DNA from: Bartonella callosciuri
GTDB taxonomy: Bacteria > Pseudomonadota > Alphaproteobacteria > Rhizobiales > Rhizobiaceae
Reading direction: 5' to 3'
Length of the DNA: 64,000 bases
NCBI RefSeq assembly: GCF_014203215.1
Contig: NZ_JACHIM010000005.1
Span: forward strand, 1-64,000
Below the pieces are notes generated by a model that made no database searches, was not told where the DNA came from, and worked only from the letters and a program-made list of their open reading frames with translations. The position numbers and the translations under genes are program-made. Below are positions 39,301 to 49,569 of this stretch, in pieces (positions within the stretch are counted from its first letter, which is position 1; each line of letters opens with the position of its first letter).

Positions 39301-40053
39301 TTAATAAATATCAGATGTAAAATATTTTTTCATAATTTTATCATAAGTTCCATCCAAACGGATTTCCTTTAGCGCTTGATTAAACTTATTTTTAAGGCCA
39401 TTATTATTTTTGCGTATTGCAATTGCAATAGGAAATTTTGTTTCTTCCAGAATTCCTAGAAGTCTACAACAATCTTTTCCTTCATTTTCGAGCCAATTTA
39501 ATGCTTGCAGTTTATCAACGATAATCATATCAAGTCTATGGCTTAAAAGGTCACGATTGACTTCTATTGTGGTAGGATAGAGTTTGATATTTATCTCTTC
39601 ATTAGCATAATGATCTTCTGCGTAGGCAGCTTGTGTTGTATTTGATTGCACGCCAAGATTTTTACCTTTAAAGGCATCTGCCGAGATCTCTTTAATTTCT
39701 GAACTTTTTGTCACAATTACAGCGAGCGCTGTGTTATAATAAGGGTCTGTGAAGTCAATTTTTTGTAAGCGCTCTTGTGTGAGAGCGAGAGAAGCGATGA
39801 GAGCATCGTATTTTTTTGCAAGAAGACTGGGAATCATTCCCTCAAAATCTTGAGTGTTAATAGTACATTCAACGTTCATTTTTTTACAAAGTGCATAAGA
39901 TATATCAATATCAAACCCTTGAAGTTTATTATTTGAGTCAATGTAACTAAATGGGGGATAGGAGCCTTCACTCGCAATTTTCAGCGTTTTTGCATCGGCT
40001 AATTGGATGAACAGTGTTGCGCTTATTATAAGAGCTACTGCTAATAATTTCAT
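39301..40053 (-). CDS. Periplasmic amino acid-binding protein, copy 1
   Basis: The solute-binding component of the importer, 250 residues with a signal peptide (about 1-21, cleaved near LADA-K). The mature part follows HisJ/ArgT-type proteins: SYPPFSYIDSNNKLQGFDIDISYALCKKM, DFEGMIPSLLAKKYDALIASL and GTYDKIMKKYF at the C-terminus, which suggests a basic or polar amino acid ligand. About 89% identical to the tandem copy just upstream. Differences cluster in the signal peptide and at positions around the first lobe (for example SLLAKKYDALIASLAL against GLIAKKYDAIISSLAP), where ligand specificity could be tuned. An AGGAGAAC site precedes the ATG. Confidence 0.93.
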   Translation of the reverse strand: MKLLAVALIISATLFIQLADAKTLKIASEGSYPPFSYIDSNNKLQGFDIDISYALCKKMNVECTINTQDFEGMIPSLLAKKYDALIASLALTQERLQKIDFTDPYYNTALAVIVTKSSEIKEISADAFKGKNLGVQSNTTQAAYAEDHYANEEINIKLYPTTIEVNRDLLSHRLDMIIVDKLQALNWLENEGKDCCRLLGILEETKFPIAIAIRKNNNGLKNKFNQALKEIRLDGTYDKIMKKYFTSDIY

Positions 40054-40472
40054 TATGTTCTCCTATTGGATAAGCGAGAAAATATAAGGTTATCATATAT
40101 TTTTATAATCTGTAAGTTCTTCTGGAGCAATGCAAAAAATTTATTTCTATTTTGCTATCATTATGATGGGCATTATCATAAAAAATTATCTATTTTATTA
40201 ATATTATATGATAAACTTGTAAAGGAAATAAGTATCTCATTGATTATAATACGGCTTTTTTATGAGATGATTTGTCTTTATTGTTTTATTTAAAAAAATA
40301 TAAATTCTTACTTTGAAAAAAGTTATAAATCTCAAGTATAAACTCAAAATTTAGGAAGAAAATAAAATATTTTAATTAGTATCATAAAAATATTACATAT
40401 TAAGAAATATATAAAAATATGTCATATTTTATAAATATAAATACTCTTTATAAATTAATAATGTATTTAATT

Positions 40473-41225
40473 TTAATAAATATCAGATTTAAAATATTTC
40501 CTCATAATCTTATCATAAGTCCCATCCGAGCGTATTTTCTTTAGTGCTTTATTGAATTTAGTTTTAAGATCATTATTATTTTTGCGTATTGCAATTGCAA
40601 TAGGAAGTTTTGTTTCTTCCAGAGTTCCCAGAAGTTTACAGCAATCTTTTCCTTCATTTTCAAGCCAATTTAGTGCCTGCAGTTTATCAACGATAATCAT
40701 ATCAAGTCGATGGCTTAAAAGATCACGATTAACTTCTATTACTGTAGGATAAAGCTTAATATTCACACCTTCATTAGCATAATGATCTTCTGCGTAGGCA
40801 GCTTGTGTTGTATTTGATTGCACACCAAGATTTTTACCTTTAAAGGCATCTGCCGAGATCTCTTTAATTTCTGAACTTTTTGTCACAATTACAGCGAGCG
40901 CTGTGTTATAATAAGGATCTGTGAAGTCAATTTTTTGTAAGCGCTCTTGTGTAGGAGCGAGGGAAGAAATGATAGCATCATATTTTTTTGCAATAAGGCC
41001 GGGGATCATTCCCTCGAAGTCTTGGGTGATGATAGTGCACTCGACATTCATTTTTTTACAAAGTGCATAAGATATATCAATATCAAATCCCTGGAGTTCG
41101 TTATTTGAGTCGATGTAACTAAATGGGGGATAGGAAGCGTCACTCGCAATTTTTAACGTTTGAGCGCTGACCAATTCGGTGAACAATGTTGCGCTTATTA
41201 TAAGAGCTACTGCTAATAATTTCAT
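40473..41225 (-). CDS. Periplasmic amino acid-binding protein, copy 2
   Basis: The second tandem copy, also 250 residues with signal peptide (ending near LVSA-Q), and first in the operon direction. It differs from copy 1 at about 27 residues. A central block of more than 60 residues (TQERLQKIDF to AEDHYANE) is identical, while both ends differ. The ribosome site AGGAGAAC and about 70 bases of upstream promoter DNA are also nearly identical, so each copy can have its own promoter. Both frames are intact, so both are probably made and may share one permease complex. Confidence 0.93.
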   Translation of the reverse strand: MKLLAVALIISATLFTELVSAQTLKIASDASYPPFSYIDSNNELQGFDIDISYALCKKMNVECTIITQDFEGMIPGLIAKKYDAIISSLAPTQERLQKIDFTDPYYNTALAVIVTKSSEIKEISADAFKGKNLGVQSNTTQAAYAEDHYANEGVNIKLYPTVIEVNRDLLSHRLDMIIVDKLQALNWLENEGKDCCKLLGTLEETKLPIAIAIRKNNNDLKTKFNKALKKIRSDGTYDKIMRKYFKSDIY

Positions 41226-41500
41226 TATGTTCTCCTATTAGATAAGCGAGAAAATATAAGGTTATCATATATTTTTATAATCTGTAAGTTCTTCTGGAGC
41301 AATGCAAAAAATTTATGAGTGTCCATTTTGCTATTATTGTAATGGATATTGTTATCAAAAAAGTATTTATTTTAACAAGTACGCAATATAATATATATGG
41401 AGAAGAAATAAATATCTCATTGATTATGTTGCAGGATTATTTATCACAGGACGATCTTTTTATTCAAAAAATACAGAATTTTTCTTTGAAAAAAATCCTA

Positions 41501-42195
41501 TTAAATTTAATTATAAAAAAAACAAAAGTAAATGATCGTTATCCTCATTAGGAGTCTAAGACTTCTTAGATATCTAGGAATCTAAAGATCAACGGGTTTT
41601 ATGATAAATATGAATCTTTTTATTGTAAGAAAGCGTCTTGCGAACGATTAATTTTAAAAAGAAGACTTGATAGGGGGAGTCTAGAATATTTCTTTCTTAA
41701 GCACTTCATTGGTAAAGTATCATTTTGTATAGAGAAATTTTTAAGTTTGTATTTCCTCTTTTTTCTTAATCGGCTGAAGGGGAATAAGAATTATTTTTTG
41801 TATAATTATAAAGAAAACTTTGATAATTTTTTGTGATGCTGTAGGGGGAGAGGAAAAATTCTTAATTTTACTGAGTTTTTGTACATTCCGTGATAATGAT
41901 TCTAAACCTGCGTAGGGAATGATAGGGAAGATGTTTAATTTCGTAGGATGAGGATCATAAGTTTAAATTTTCTCTCTTTTTGATAAAGATCTTTCTGATA
42001 TAAAAGAGATCATTTTGGATTTTATTGATTTATTAAAAGAAAATCATCAATTTTTTGCAACTTCTATGGTGGTATTATAACTGTAGAAAGGGTTTTAAAA
42101 TCAAGGTTTGTAAAACACACTTTTACGTTGAGATATTTAGTCATTGTAATAAAGCTCCAATAAATTGAAGCTTTATTGAAGGGGTATTTTATTTT
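41501..42195. other. Gene-free spacer between transporter operon and gltA
   Basis: No supportable gene. A TAGATATCTA core palindrome occurs near 41567-41576. A hairpin at 42148-42177 (arms AATAAAGCT and AGCTTTATT) lies about 20 bases beyond the gltA stop and may mark the 3' end of the gltA message, although no clear T run follows on the minus strand. Confidence 0.5.
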
Positions 42196-43491
42196 TTAGT
42201 TTATACGTTTTTCTATAGGAATATATTCACGTAGAGCATAACCTGTATAGAGTTGACGTGGTCGCCCAATTTTTTGTGCAGGATCCTCAATCATTTCTTT
42301 CCACTGTGCAACCCAGCCGACGCTGCGTGCTAATGCAAAAAGAACAGTAAACATTTCCGTTGGGAAGCCTAGAGCTTTTAATGTAATGCCAGAATAAAAA
42401 TCGACATTAGGGTAGAGCTTTTTTTCAATAAAATATTCATCATTCAAGGCAATTTTTTCAAGTTCTATAGCGATATCAAGAAGTGGATCATCTTGAATGT
42501 TGAGTTCTTTTAAAACTTCATGGCAGGTTTGTTGCATGATTTTTGCACGTGGATCATAATTTTTATAGACTCGATGACCAAATCCCATAAGGCGGAACGG
42601 GTCATTTTTATCTTTTGCACGTGCAATGAATTCAGGAATTCTCTTAACAGAACCTATTTCTTGGAGCATCTTTAGGCATGCTTCATTGGCTCCACCATGT
42701 GCTGGCCCCCAAAGGCATGCAACGCCTGCTGCAATACATGCGAATGGATTAGCCCCTGATGATCCTGCAAGGCGTACAGTGGATGTAGAGGCATTTTGTT
42801 CATGATCAGCATGGAGAATAAAGATTCGATCCATTGCTCGAGCAAGTATAGGATTTATTTGGTATTCTTCACAAGGAACAGAAAAGCACATACGAAGGAA
42901 ATTTGCAGAGTAGCTAAGATCATTACGTGGATAAACAAATGGTTGTCCGATACTATATTTATAGGCCATAGCAGCAAGAGTTGGAACTTTTGATATGAGG
43001 CGAACAGAAGCAATCATTCTTTGTTGAGGGTCTGTAATATCAATAGAGTCGTGATAGAATGCAGACATCGCTCCAAGGCACGCAAGCATGACAGCCATAG
43101 GATGTGAGTCGCGACGAAATCCATGAAAAAATCGCGCGAATTGCGCATGCACCATTGTGTGCTGCGTAATACAACGGTCAAAGTCATTTTTTTCTTGTTT
43201 TGTTGGGAGTTCACCGTAAAGTAAAAGGTAGCAGCTTTCGAGAAAGTCTCCTTTTTCAGCTAGTTGATCGATAGGATAACCGCGATAAAGCAATATCCCT
43301 TTATCACCATCGATATAAGTAATTTTTGATTCGCAAGAAGCAGTTGAGGTAAAACCAGGATCATAAGTAAAGGTATCTGTTTCTTTATAGAGAGAAGAAA
43401 TTTCAATAACGTCAGGACCAAGAGTACCTTTACCTACTGGGAGTTCTATTTTTTTATTATTCACTGTAATGTGTGCATTATTCTCAGACAT
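42196..43491 (-). CDS. gltA: Citrate synthase
   Basis: Condenses acetyl-CoA and oxaloacetate, the entry to the TCA cycle. The 431-residue protein is a type II (hexameric) citrate synthase. The catalytic His and Asp regions are present: the oxaloacetate site [16 protein letters not shown] (about 232-247), [11 protein letters not shown] (about 268-278) with the first catalytic His, [14 protein letters not shown] (about 310-323) with the second, and [14 protein letters not shown] with the catalytic Asp. This locus is widely used for Bartonella typing. It has its own promoter region (43492-43744). Confidence 0.97.
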   Translation of the reverse strand: MSENNAHITVNNKKIELPVGKGTLGPDVIEISSLYKETDTFTYDPGFTSTASCESKITYIDGDKGILLYRGYPIDQLAEKGDFLESCYLLLYGELPTKQEKNDFDRCITQHTMVHAQFARFFHGFRRDSHPMAVMLACLGAMSAFYHDSIDITDPQQRMIASVRLISKVPTLAAMAYKYSIGQPFVYPRNDLSYSANFLRMCFSVPCEEYQINPILARAMDRIFILHADHEQNASTSTVRLAGSSGANPFACIAAGVACLWGPAHGGANEACLKMLQEIGSVKRIPEFIARAKDKNDPFRLMGFGHRVYKNYDPRAKIMQQTCHEVLKELNIQDDPLLDIAIELEKIALNDEYFIEKKLYPNVDFYSGITLKALGFPTEMFTVLFALARSVGWVAQWKEMIEDPAQKIGRPRQLYTGYALREYIPIEKRIN

Positions 43492-43744
43492 TAGATATTC
43501 CTTTCAGATCCTTTACTCCTAAAATCAAGATGTTGATTTATCAGGTAGGAAGACATATGATTGAAGCCTTTCTTCCGATATTAAAGGGTAGATTTACCCT
43601 AAAAGTTTTCTCATGCAATCTAAAAAATATTTTTTATTTACAACTTTCGGAAATAAGTTATATTTTTCAAATATTTAAGATGAAGTAGAGTCTTTAGTTT
43701 GTGTTAAGATATTTGTATTTGAATATTTATTTAGCTAGATAGAT

Positions 43745-45184
43745 TTATGTATCTGTTGTTAGCGTAGCCGTGACAAGTTGGTCATTGATGCGATTAAGAG
43801 ATTCATCCCTTCCCAATAAAACAAGAACGTCGAAAACTCCTGGCGATGTTGTACGTCCTGTAAGAGCCGCGCGAAGTGGTTGGGCAATAGCTCCAAACTT
43901 TAGGTTTTGTGCTTGTGCATAAGATCGAAGAGTTTCATCCAAGGTTTTTGTATTCCAATTTGGACATGCTTTCAAGGCAAGAAAGATACCTTCTAAGATG
44001 GATAGACCATTTTTGTCTAAGAATATTTGTGCTTTTTCGTCAAGTCGTAGTGGTCGTTGCGTAAAAATGAAGGCGGCATTGTCAATGAGTTCTCTCAATG
44101 TTTTTGAACGTTCTTTCAAATGTGGTATGGCTGCTAGAAATTGGGTACGGCGTTGTTCATCAAGCCTTTCCATTATTTTCAATCCACCTTCAATTTCTGG
44201 TAAAATAGTAAGAGCAGCATCAAAAAGATTTTGATCATTGCTCATGCGTATATAATGTCCATTGATGGCATCGAGCTTTTTGAAATCAAAGCGCGCCGCA
44301 CTTTTATTAATATCATCAATATCAAACCAGGAAATCATATCTTCGATTGACATAAGTTCATCATCACCATGACTCCAACCTAAACGGACTAAGTAATTTC
44401 GCAAAGCAGCAGGAAGGTATCCCATTGCCCGGTAAGTGTCGACACCTAGTGCACCATGCCGCTTTGATAATTTGGCGCCATTTTCATCATGGATAAGTGG
44501 AATATGTGCCATAACAGGAATATCCCATCCCATTGCATTAAAGATGATTGTTTGACGTGCTGCATTTGTGAGGTGATCATCACCACGTATGATATGTGTT
44601 ACTCCCATATCATGATCGTCAACGACAACGGCATGCATATAAGTAGGTGAGCCATCAGAACGCAAAATAATAAAGTCATCTAAATCTTTATTAGGGAAGC
44701 GAACATCACCTTGAACGCGGTCGTGCACAATTGTTTCTCCATCTTGTGGTGCTTTGATGCGGATAACAGGTTTGATATCTTTAGGGGCTTTAGAAATATC
44801 ACGATCGCGCCAACGTCCATCATAACGTGGTGGGTGACCTTTTGCGCGGGCACTTTCACGCATTTCAGCCAACTCTTCAGGAGAAGCATAGCAATAATAA
44901 GCTTTTCCATCTTTGACCAATTGCTTAGCAATTTGGCGATGGCGTTCTGCTTGTTCGAATTGTGAAATAGGGGTTCCGTCATAGCTAAGCCCCATCCAGT
45001 GCAAGCCATCTATAATGGCTTTTACAGCTGCTTCTGTTGAACGCTCCCGATCTGTATCTTCAATTCGTAGCAGCATTTTACCTCCAGTATGTTTGGCATA
45101 AAGCCAATTAAAGAGGGCCGTACGAGCACCTCCGATATGAAGGAATCCTGTTGGTGAGGGAGCAAAGCGGGTAATAGCAGACAC
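43745..45184 (-). CDS. gltX: Glutamyl-tRNA synthetase 1
   Basis: A class I synthetase that charges glutamate. The 479-residue protein has the HIGH-type motif in [21 protein letters not shown] (H16-I-G-G) and the KMSKS-type motif [10 protein letters not shown] (about 242-251), with an anticodon-binding domain of alpha helices to the C-terminus. It is the canonical bacterial discriminating or non-discriminating GluRS; a second paralogue is encoded at 54219-55598. The gene is divergent from comEC with 115 bases between. Confidence 0.95.
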   Translation of the reverse strand: MSAITRFAPSPTGFLHIGGARTALFNWLYAKHTGGKMLLRIEDTDRERSTEAAVKAIIDGLHWMGLSYDGTPISQFEQAERHRQIAKQLVKDGKAYYCYASPEELAEMRESARAKGHPPRYDGRWRDRDISKAPKDIKPVIRIKAPQDGETIVHDRVQGDVRFPNKDLDDFIILRSDGSPTYMHAVVVDDHDMGVTHIIRGDDHLTNAARQTIIFNAMGWDIPVMAHIPLIHDENGAKLSKRHGALGVDTYRAMGYLPAALRNYLVRLGWSHGDDELMSIEDMISWFDIDDINKSAARFDFKKLDAINGHYIRMSNDQNLFDAALTILPEIEGGLKIMERLDEQRRTQFLAAIPHLKERSKTLRELIDNAAFIFTQRPLRLDEKAQIFLDKNGLSILEGIFLALKACPNWNTKTLDETLRSYAQAQNLKFGAIAQPLRAALTGRTTSPGVFDVLVLLGRDESLNRINDQLVTATLTTDT

Positions 45185-45299
45185 GGATCTCTTCCTTTAA
45201 AATTAAAATGTTATTTGTAGAATTTTATGAAAAGGTTATGTTAGCAATAGATAATAGGGGGGGCAATAGCCGCATTGCAAGTAAAGTGGGGATTTGCGG

Positions 45300-47633
45300 A
45301 TGTTTAATCAAAATAAAGTGAAGAGGGGTTTATCCATAAGCAGTGAGTCAGAAAGAAAAAAATCGATTCTGATATGGCATGATATTTTTTCTGCACTTTA
45401 TAATAATGCAAATAACAACAGTTGTAACAAACAAAAATTTTTTTTGTTTACACCTTTAAAAGAAGCTATGGCTTCTTGGGGGAAGTGGTTAGTAGATTGC
45501 ATAAACAAAGAAATCTCTTTTGGAATTCTTTTTTCTTTAGTTTTAGTCTTTTTTTCCATAGGCATCATTTTTTATTTTAGTTTAGAGCGAGAGCCAAGCT
45601 GGGGGCAATTGTGTGCTTTGGTGAGTATCTTCGGAGGAATATTGTATGTTTTACGTTTTCACCGGAGAGTATGGCTTACAGTGGGATTTCTGTTTTGTAT
45701 TGTATTGGGCGCTTTGGCTGCCAAAATAGAAACGTGGCGTCTCTCTACACCAATGTTAAGCGGTGATATTGTCAGCACATTAACGGGGAGAGTTATTTCT
45801 ATTGAGACAAGACAAAGAGGAGGATTTCGTTTAGTTATAGATGTTTTGAGCACGGAAAAGCCAATATTACACCATGGTCCTAATCGTGTTCGTTTGTCAG
45901 CAAGGTATTTACCATATGGCTTGGCAATTGGTGATGGGCTCTATGGGAAAGTCAAGATCCGTGCACTATCTGGGCCGGTCCGTCCAGGAGGTTACGATTT
46001 TAGTTTCCATAACTATTTTAAAGGAATTGGTGCTCAAGGATTTTATCTAGGAAAACCAATTAAAGTACCAGTTTCACAGTCCGATAGAATATTAGATAGA
46101 GTCTTAACAAAAATTGAAAATTTACGGACGAATATGACACAAAGAATCCGTATAGCGATTGATAGGGAAAAAGGTAGCGTTGCGGCTGCCCTTATAACGG
46201 GACAGCGGGGCGGTATTTCAGATGACACAAATGAAGCATTGCGTACGGCTGGATTAGCGCATATTTTATCAATATCAGGTTTGCATATGGCTCTGTTGAG
46301 TGGCCTAATTCTTGTGAGTATCCGTAGTTTTCTAGCGCTTTTCCCAGTTTTCTCATCCTATTATTCCGCTAAAAAATTCGCTGCTATTGCTGCATTAATG
46401 ATGACAGCTTTTTATTTGCTATTATCTGGGATCGCTGTATCGGCACAGAGAAGTTTTGTGATGATTGCTGTTATGTTGGTTGCTGTATTGTGTAATCGTT
46501 CTGCTCTAACAATGCGCAATTTTTCTATCGCGGGTTTGATCACTTTGGCTGTTACGCCACATGAAATATTAGGTCCCAGCTTTCAAATGTCTTTTTCCGC
46601 AACCGCAGCTTTGATTGCATCTTTCGATTGGTGGAATGGAAAGTCACATTTTCGTAAAAGAAAAACCACCCCATCTTATGTTGGAGCTGGAGTGATCGAT
46701 TTTGTATTCTTATCGTTTATTTCAATATGTGTATCTTCTTTTGTGGCAGGGACTACCAGTGGAATTTACGCTGCTTATCATTTTTCCAATTTTGCATTTT
46801 TTAGCGTCATCAGCAATGTTTTAGCTTTGCCAGTAGTATCAATCATCATCATACCTTTTGGATTAATCGCAGTCCTTGCAATGTTTTGGGGGCTTGAATG
46901 GTTACCACTCCAAGTTATGGGTTTTGGTGTTGACCTTGTGATAAAAATTGCTCACTCTATAAGAGACATTTCTCCTGCTTTGAATCCTGGATTTGTGCCG
47001 CCATCTGCGTTGGTATTATTGAGTGTCGCTTTGGTTGGGTTGTCTTTTTGCAAGACATCTATCAGATTCTTTTTTAGTCTTTTTATTTTTCTTGGTATTT
47101 ATGTTTATTGGGTGCATTCACCTATACAACTCATTATAGCAGAGAATATGAAGCTTGTGGGTGTTATCAATGAAAGAAAATTATATATTGACCGTTACCA
47201 TGTGTCTAAATTTACAACATCCCTATGGGAAAAATCATTTCGCATAAATGAAATGATCAAATTAACGAAATATGGTCCTGCATTTCATGAACAATTCGTA
47301 TGTGATAATCATGTGTGTACGTCTTTATTAGAGAATGGGCTAAAAGTGGTTGTTTTGCGTAGAGAAATAAGTCAATGTATAGAGGCAGACATTATGGTTA
47401 AGCCATTTGCAATAAACAATCCAACATGCAACAAGAAAACAAAAATAATATTTACTCCTGAGCAATTGTTATCAAGAGGGAGTGTGATGATGACGAAAAG
47501 TGGGAAAATCATTTGGTCTTCTATGGGGTTTTATAGACCATGGAACATGCACAGGCAGTATGCACAAAAATTGCATAATTTATCGTATTCTCGACATCTC
47601 TATATAGAAGAGCAGAAACAGAACAGAAAATGA
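45300..47633 (+). CDS. comEC: ComEC/Rec2-type DNA uptake channel protein
   Basis: A 777-residue polytopic membrane protein. A variable N-terminal part with membrane segments (about 70-150) is followed by the DUF4131 region (about 160-270, RVISIETRQRGGFRLVIDVL) and the competence channel domain (about 285-580, with AALITGQRGGISDDTNEALRTAGLAHILSISGLHMAL). The C-terminal soluble part (about 620-777) has no HxHxDH metallo-beta-lactamase motif, as in other rhizobial forms. ComEC imports single-stranded DNA across the inner membrane; in Bartonella such uptake has been linked to receipt of gene transfer agent DNA (recalled, not shown here). ATG 45300 has GTGGGGA 7 bases upstream. Confidence 0.9.
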   Translation: MFNQNKVKRGLSISSESERKKSILIWHDIFSALYNNANNNSCNKQKFFLFTPLKEAMASWGKWLVDCINKEISFGILFSLVLVFFSIGIIFYFSLEREPSWGQLCALVSIFGGILYVLRFHRRVWLTVGFLFCIVLGALAAKIETWRLSTPMLSGDIVSTLTGRVISIETRQRGGFRLVIDVLSTEKPILHHGPNRVRLSARYLPYGLAIGDGLYGKVKIRALSGPVRPGGYDFSFHNYFKGIGAQGFYLGKPIKVPVSQSDRILDRVLTKIENLRTNMTQRIRIAIDREKGSVAAALITGQRGGISDDTNEALRTAGLAHILSISGLHMALLSGLILVSIRSFLALFPVFSSYYSAKKFAAIAALMMTAFYLLLSGIAVSAQRSFVMIAVMLVAVLCNRSALTMRNFSIAGLITLAVTPHEILGPSFQMSFSATAALIASFDWWNGKSHFRKRKTTPSYVGAGVIDFVFLSFISICVSSFVAGTTSGIYAAYHFSNFAFFSVISNVLALPVVSIIIIPFGLIAVLAMFWGLEWLPLQVMGFGVDLVIKIAHSIRDISPALNPGFVPPSALVLLSVALVGLSFCKTSIRFFFSLFIFLGIYVYWVHSPIQLIIAENMKLVGVINERKLYIDRYHVSKFTTSLWEKSFRINEMIKLTKYGPAFHEQFVCDNHVCTSLLENGLKVVVLRREISQCIEADIMVKPFAINNPTCNKKTKIIFTPEQLLSRGSVMMTKSGKIIWSSMGFYRPWNMHRQYAQKLHNLSYSRHLYIEEQKQNRK

Positions 47634-48013
47634 CAGGCATATTTTTCTGATTATGCTTTGGTATCTTGTGTATAGTGTTCGGAGAGTTATCAATTTCAGA
47701 AAAACTTACTTATTGTTCACAATCTTTCAAAAAACAGACAATTTTTCGATGTCTAGACAATTTATACTTTTAAAGGAGCATTTTATCAGTGTACTTTGAT
47801 CAACAGAGAGATGCTAAACAATACTTATTGGATAAGAGAGCTGTCAATAAATTTTATAAAGAGATAAAGTTGTTAATTATTCTATTTATTTATAATAATG
47901 AGAACATTTTTAACCAAAAGATGACGAACAAATCTATGGCAGATTGTGGCAATAGGCTATTTTTAGTATCAATCTGTAATAAATTTTGCTGTCTGGTGAA
48001 GGTAAAGTAATTG
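47634..48013 (+). other. Spacer between comEC and rpiA
   Basis: A 380-base AT-rich region. A GTG-started frame of 73 codons (47789-48010) is preceded by AAAGGAGC at about 11 bases but has no recognisable domain, a biased Lys/Asn/Ile composition, and abuts rpiA; I do not accept it as a gene. The usual rhizobial neighbour of comEC, lexA, is not seen here. No terminator could be identified. Confidence 0.4.
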
Positions 48014-48718
48014 ATGAATATTCAGCAGTTAAAAAAAATGGCGGCTGTTAAAGCGCTTGAGTTTGTTGAGGATGATATGCGGCTTGGTATTGGCTCAGGC
48101 TCGACAGTAAATGAATTTATTCACCTTCTTGGTGAACGTGTTGCACAGGGGCTACGTGTGACTGGTGTTGCTACTTCACGGTATTCTGAACAACTCTGTC
48201 GTAAATTTGGGGTGCCTATCGCTACTTTAGAACAAATGCCTGAATTAGATCTTACTATTGATGGGGCGGATGAAATTGGTCCAGAGATGATTCTCGTTAA
48301 AGGGGGAGGTGGGGCGTTGTTGCATGAAAAAATTGTAGCAGCGGCATCTCGTGCAATGTTTGTTATTGCTGATGAAACAAAGATGGTAAAAACACTTGGT
48401 GCTTTTGCATTGGCGATTGAAGTTAATCCATTTGGTATGCATGCTACACGTAGAGCTATAGAAAAAGCAGCTGAGGATTTAGGACTTTCTGGAGAGATTG
48501 CATTACGAATGAATGGAGAAAATCCTTTTGAAACGGATGGTGGTCACTTCATTTTTGATGCATCTTGGGGATGCATTTTGCAGCCAAAACGATTATCGGA
48601 TGCACTCCTTGCAATTCCAGGAGTTGTCGAGCATGGTCTTTTTTTAGGATTGGCTTCGCGTGCAATTGTCGCTATGGCTGATGGTCAAATAAAAGTTTTA
48701 GAACCATTTGATTTTTAG
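48014..48718 (+). CDS. rpiA: Ribose-5-phosphate isomerase A
   Basis: Interconverts ribose 5-phosphate and ribulose 5-phosphate in the pentose phosphate pathway. The 234 residues include [17 protein letters not shown] (about 23-39, phosphate loop), [12 protein letters not shown] (about 79-90) and [15 protein letters not shown] with catalytic Glu and Lys (about 94-108). An in-frame TTG immediately precedes ATG 48014. The order rpiA, DUF2059 gene, gor is shared with Brucella and other relatives. Confidence 0.95.
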   Translation: MNIQQLKKMAAVKALEFVEDDMRLGIGSGSTVNEFIHLLGERVAQGLRVTGVATSRYSEQLCRKFGVPIATLEQMPELDLTIDGADEIGPEMILVKGGGGALLHEKIVAAASRAMFVIADETKMVKTLGAFALAIEVNPFGMHATRRAIEKAAEDLGLSGEIALRMNGENPFETDGGHFIFDASWGCILQPKRLSDALLAIPGVVEHGLFLGLASRAIVAMADGQIKVLEPFDF

Positions 48719-48823
48719 AAAAGACCGTGTACATGACGATATATTAGCATAATAAAATAGATGTTGCAGATTTTGGATAAAATGACGAATTTAAATTATA
48801 ATTAATATCGGGATAATCATTAA

Positions 48824-49381
48824 ATGAAAACAATATTTTCTTTTCAACGTTTTGTCGTATATTTTGGTGCAGTTGCTGTTTTGGTTATAAATATTGGAAC
48901 AGCTCATGCACAAGGTGTGAGCGATCAACATTTAGATTCAGCGAGGAAGGCTATTAGTGCCATTCGTGCAACGGATCAATTTGATAGTTTTTTACCAAAT
49001 TCTGCACGCGATCTCAAAGATGAACTGATCAGGGATGATCCAAATTTGGCAACTGCTATTTCTGATATTGTTGATAAACAGGCACTTGCTTTGGCTAAGC
49101 GGCGGTCTGATTTAGAAAAAGAAATTGCTCATGTGTATGCAAAGTATTTTACTCAAAAGGAACTTGACACAATTACGGCATTTTATAATTCCGATACTGG
49201 TAAAAAGTTTTTAACAGAAGTTCCAAATCTTGCGCGCGATTCTTATTCTGCATTTGATTCATGGCGTTCTGTTCTTATGCAGGATCTTATAAAAAATGTA
49301 AAAAAGGAAATGTCTGGAATACTTCATTTGAATAACGCCATTGCGCCTACAAAGCCGAGCACTGCAGCAGATAAAAAATGA
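48824..49381 (+). CDS. Exported DUF2059-family protein
   Basis: A 185-residue protein with a signal peptide (about 1-29, ending THAQ-G) and a helical DUF2059 domain (about 75-145) with YAKYFTQKELDTITAFYNSDTGKKFL, the family hallmark. The function is unknown in the family. The mature protein is predicted periplasmic. The position between rpiA and gor is conserved in Brucella-type genomes. A strong terminator follows, so it ends the rpiA transcript. Confidence 0.9.
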   Translation: MKTIFSFQRFVVYFGAVAVLVINIGTAHAQGVSDQHLDSARKAISAIRATDQFDSFLPNSARDLKDELIRDDPNLATAISDIVDKQALALAKRRSDLEKEIAHVYAKYFTQKELDTITAFYNSDTGKKFLTEVPNLARDSYSAFDSWRSVLMQDLIKNVKKEMSGILHLNNAIAPTKPSTAADKK

Positions 49382-49430
49382 GAGTTTGATTAATATTATT
49401 AAAATAGTACACGTTTCCTCGTTTATTTTT

Positions 49431-49457
49431 AAAAGTGGCGGTATTCCCGCCATTTTT
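49431..49457 (+). terminator. Rho-independent terminator after the DUF2059 gene
   Basis: AAAAG, then TGGCGG (49436-49441), a 5-base loop, CCGCCA (49447-49452) and TTTTT. It is a textbook intrinsic terminator, 55 bases past the stop, and symmetric enough to work in both directions. Confidence 0.85.
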
Positions 49458-49569
49458 AATTAAAGAAAGTCGGTCTTTATAGAAAACATGGTGCTTGAAA
49501 CAAAAAGACGTTCATTTGATAGTAAATAGCGATTGCCTATTATTGTAGACATATAAAAAGGAATAGTTT

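Larger units (their letters stand above)
39297..41500. repeat. Tandem duplication of a roughly 1.0-1.2 kb unit
   Basis: Copy 1 (about 39297-40325) and copy 2 (about 40469-41500) are direct repeats. The coding parts are nearly the same; upstream, similarity is near perfect for about 90 bases past each ATG (40054-40146 and 41226-41315), then fades but is traceable to about 40325 and 41500 (for example AAATATCTCATTGATTAT against AAGTATCTCATTGATTAT). The 40054-40472 spacer therefore is the copy 1 upstream region plus about 150 bases of extremely AT-rich DNA. Confidence 0.85.

Noticed and set aside
41315-41551. 78-codon plus-strand frame upstream of the second binding-protein gene
   Set aside because: It lies in the upstream half of the tandem duplication, and the matching part of the other copy (40146-40325) does not keep the frame. 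Composition is AT-driven and there is no ribosome site.
47789-48010. 73-codon GTG-started frame before rpiA
   Set aside because: There is an AAAGGAGC upstream, but spacing is long, composition biased and no homologous family comes to mind.
47634-48013. lexA remnant next to comEC
   Set aside because: lexA is a common neighbour in rhizobia, but no LexA motif could be read here in any frame.
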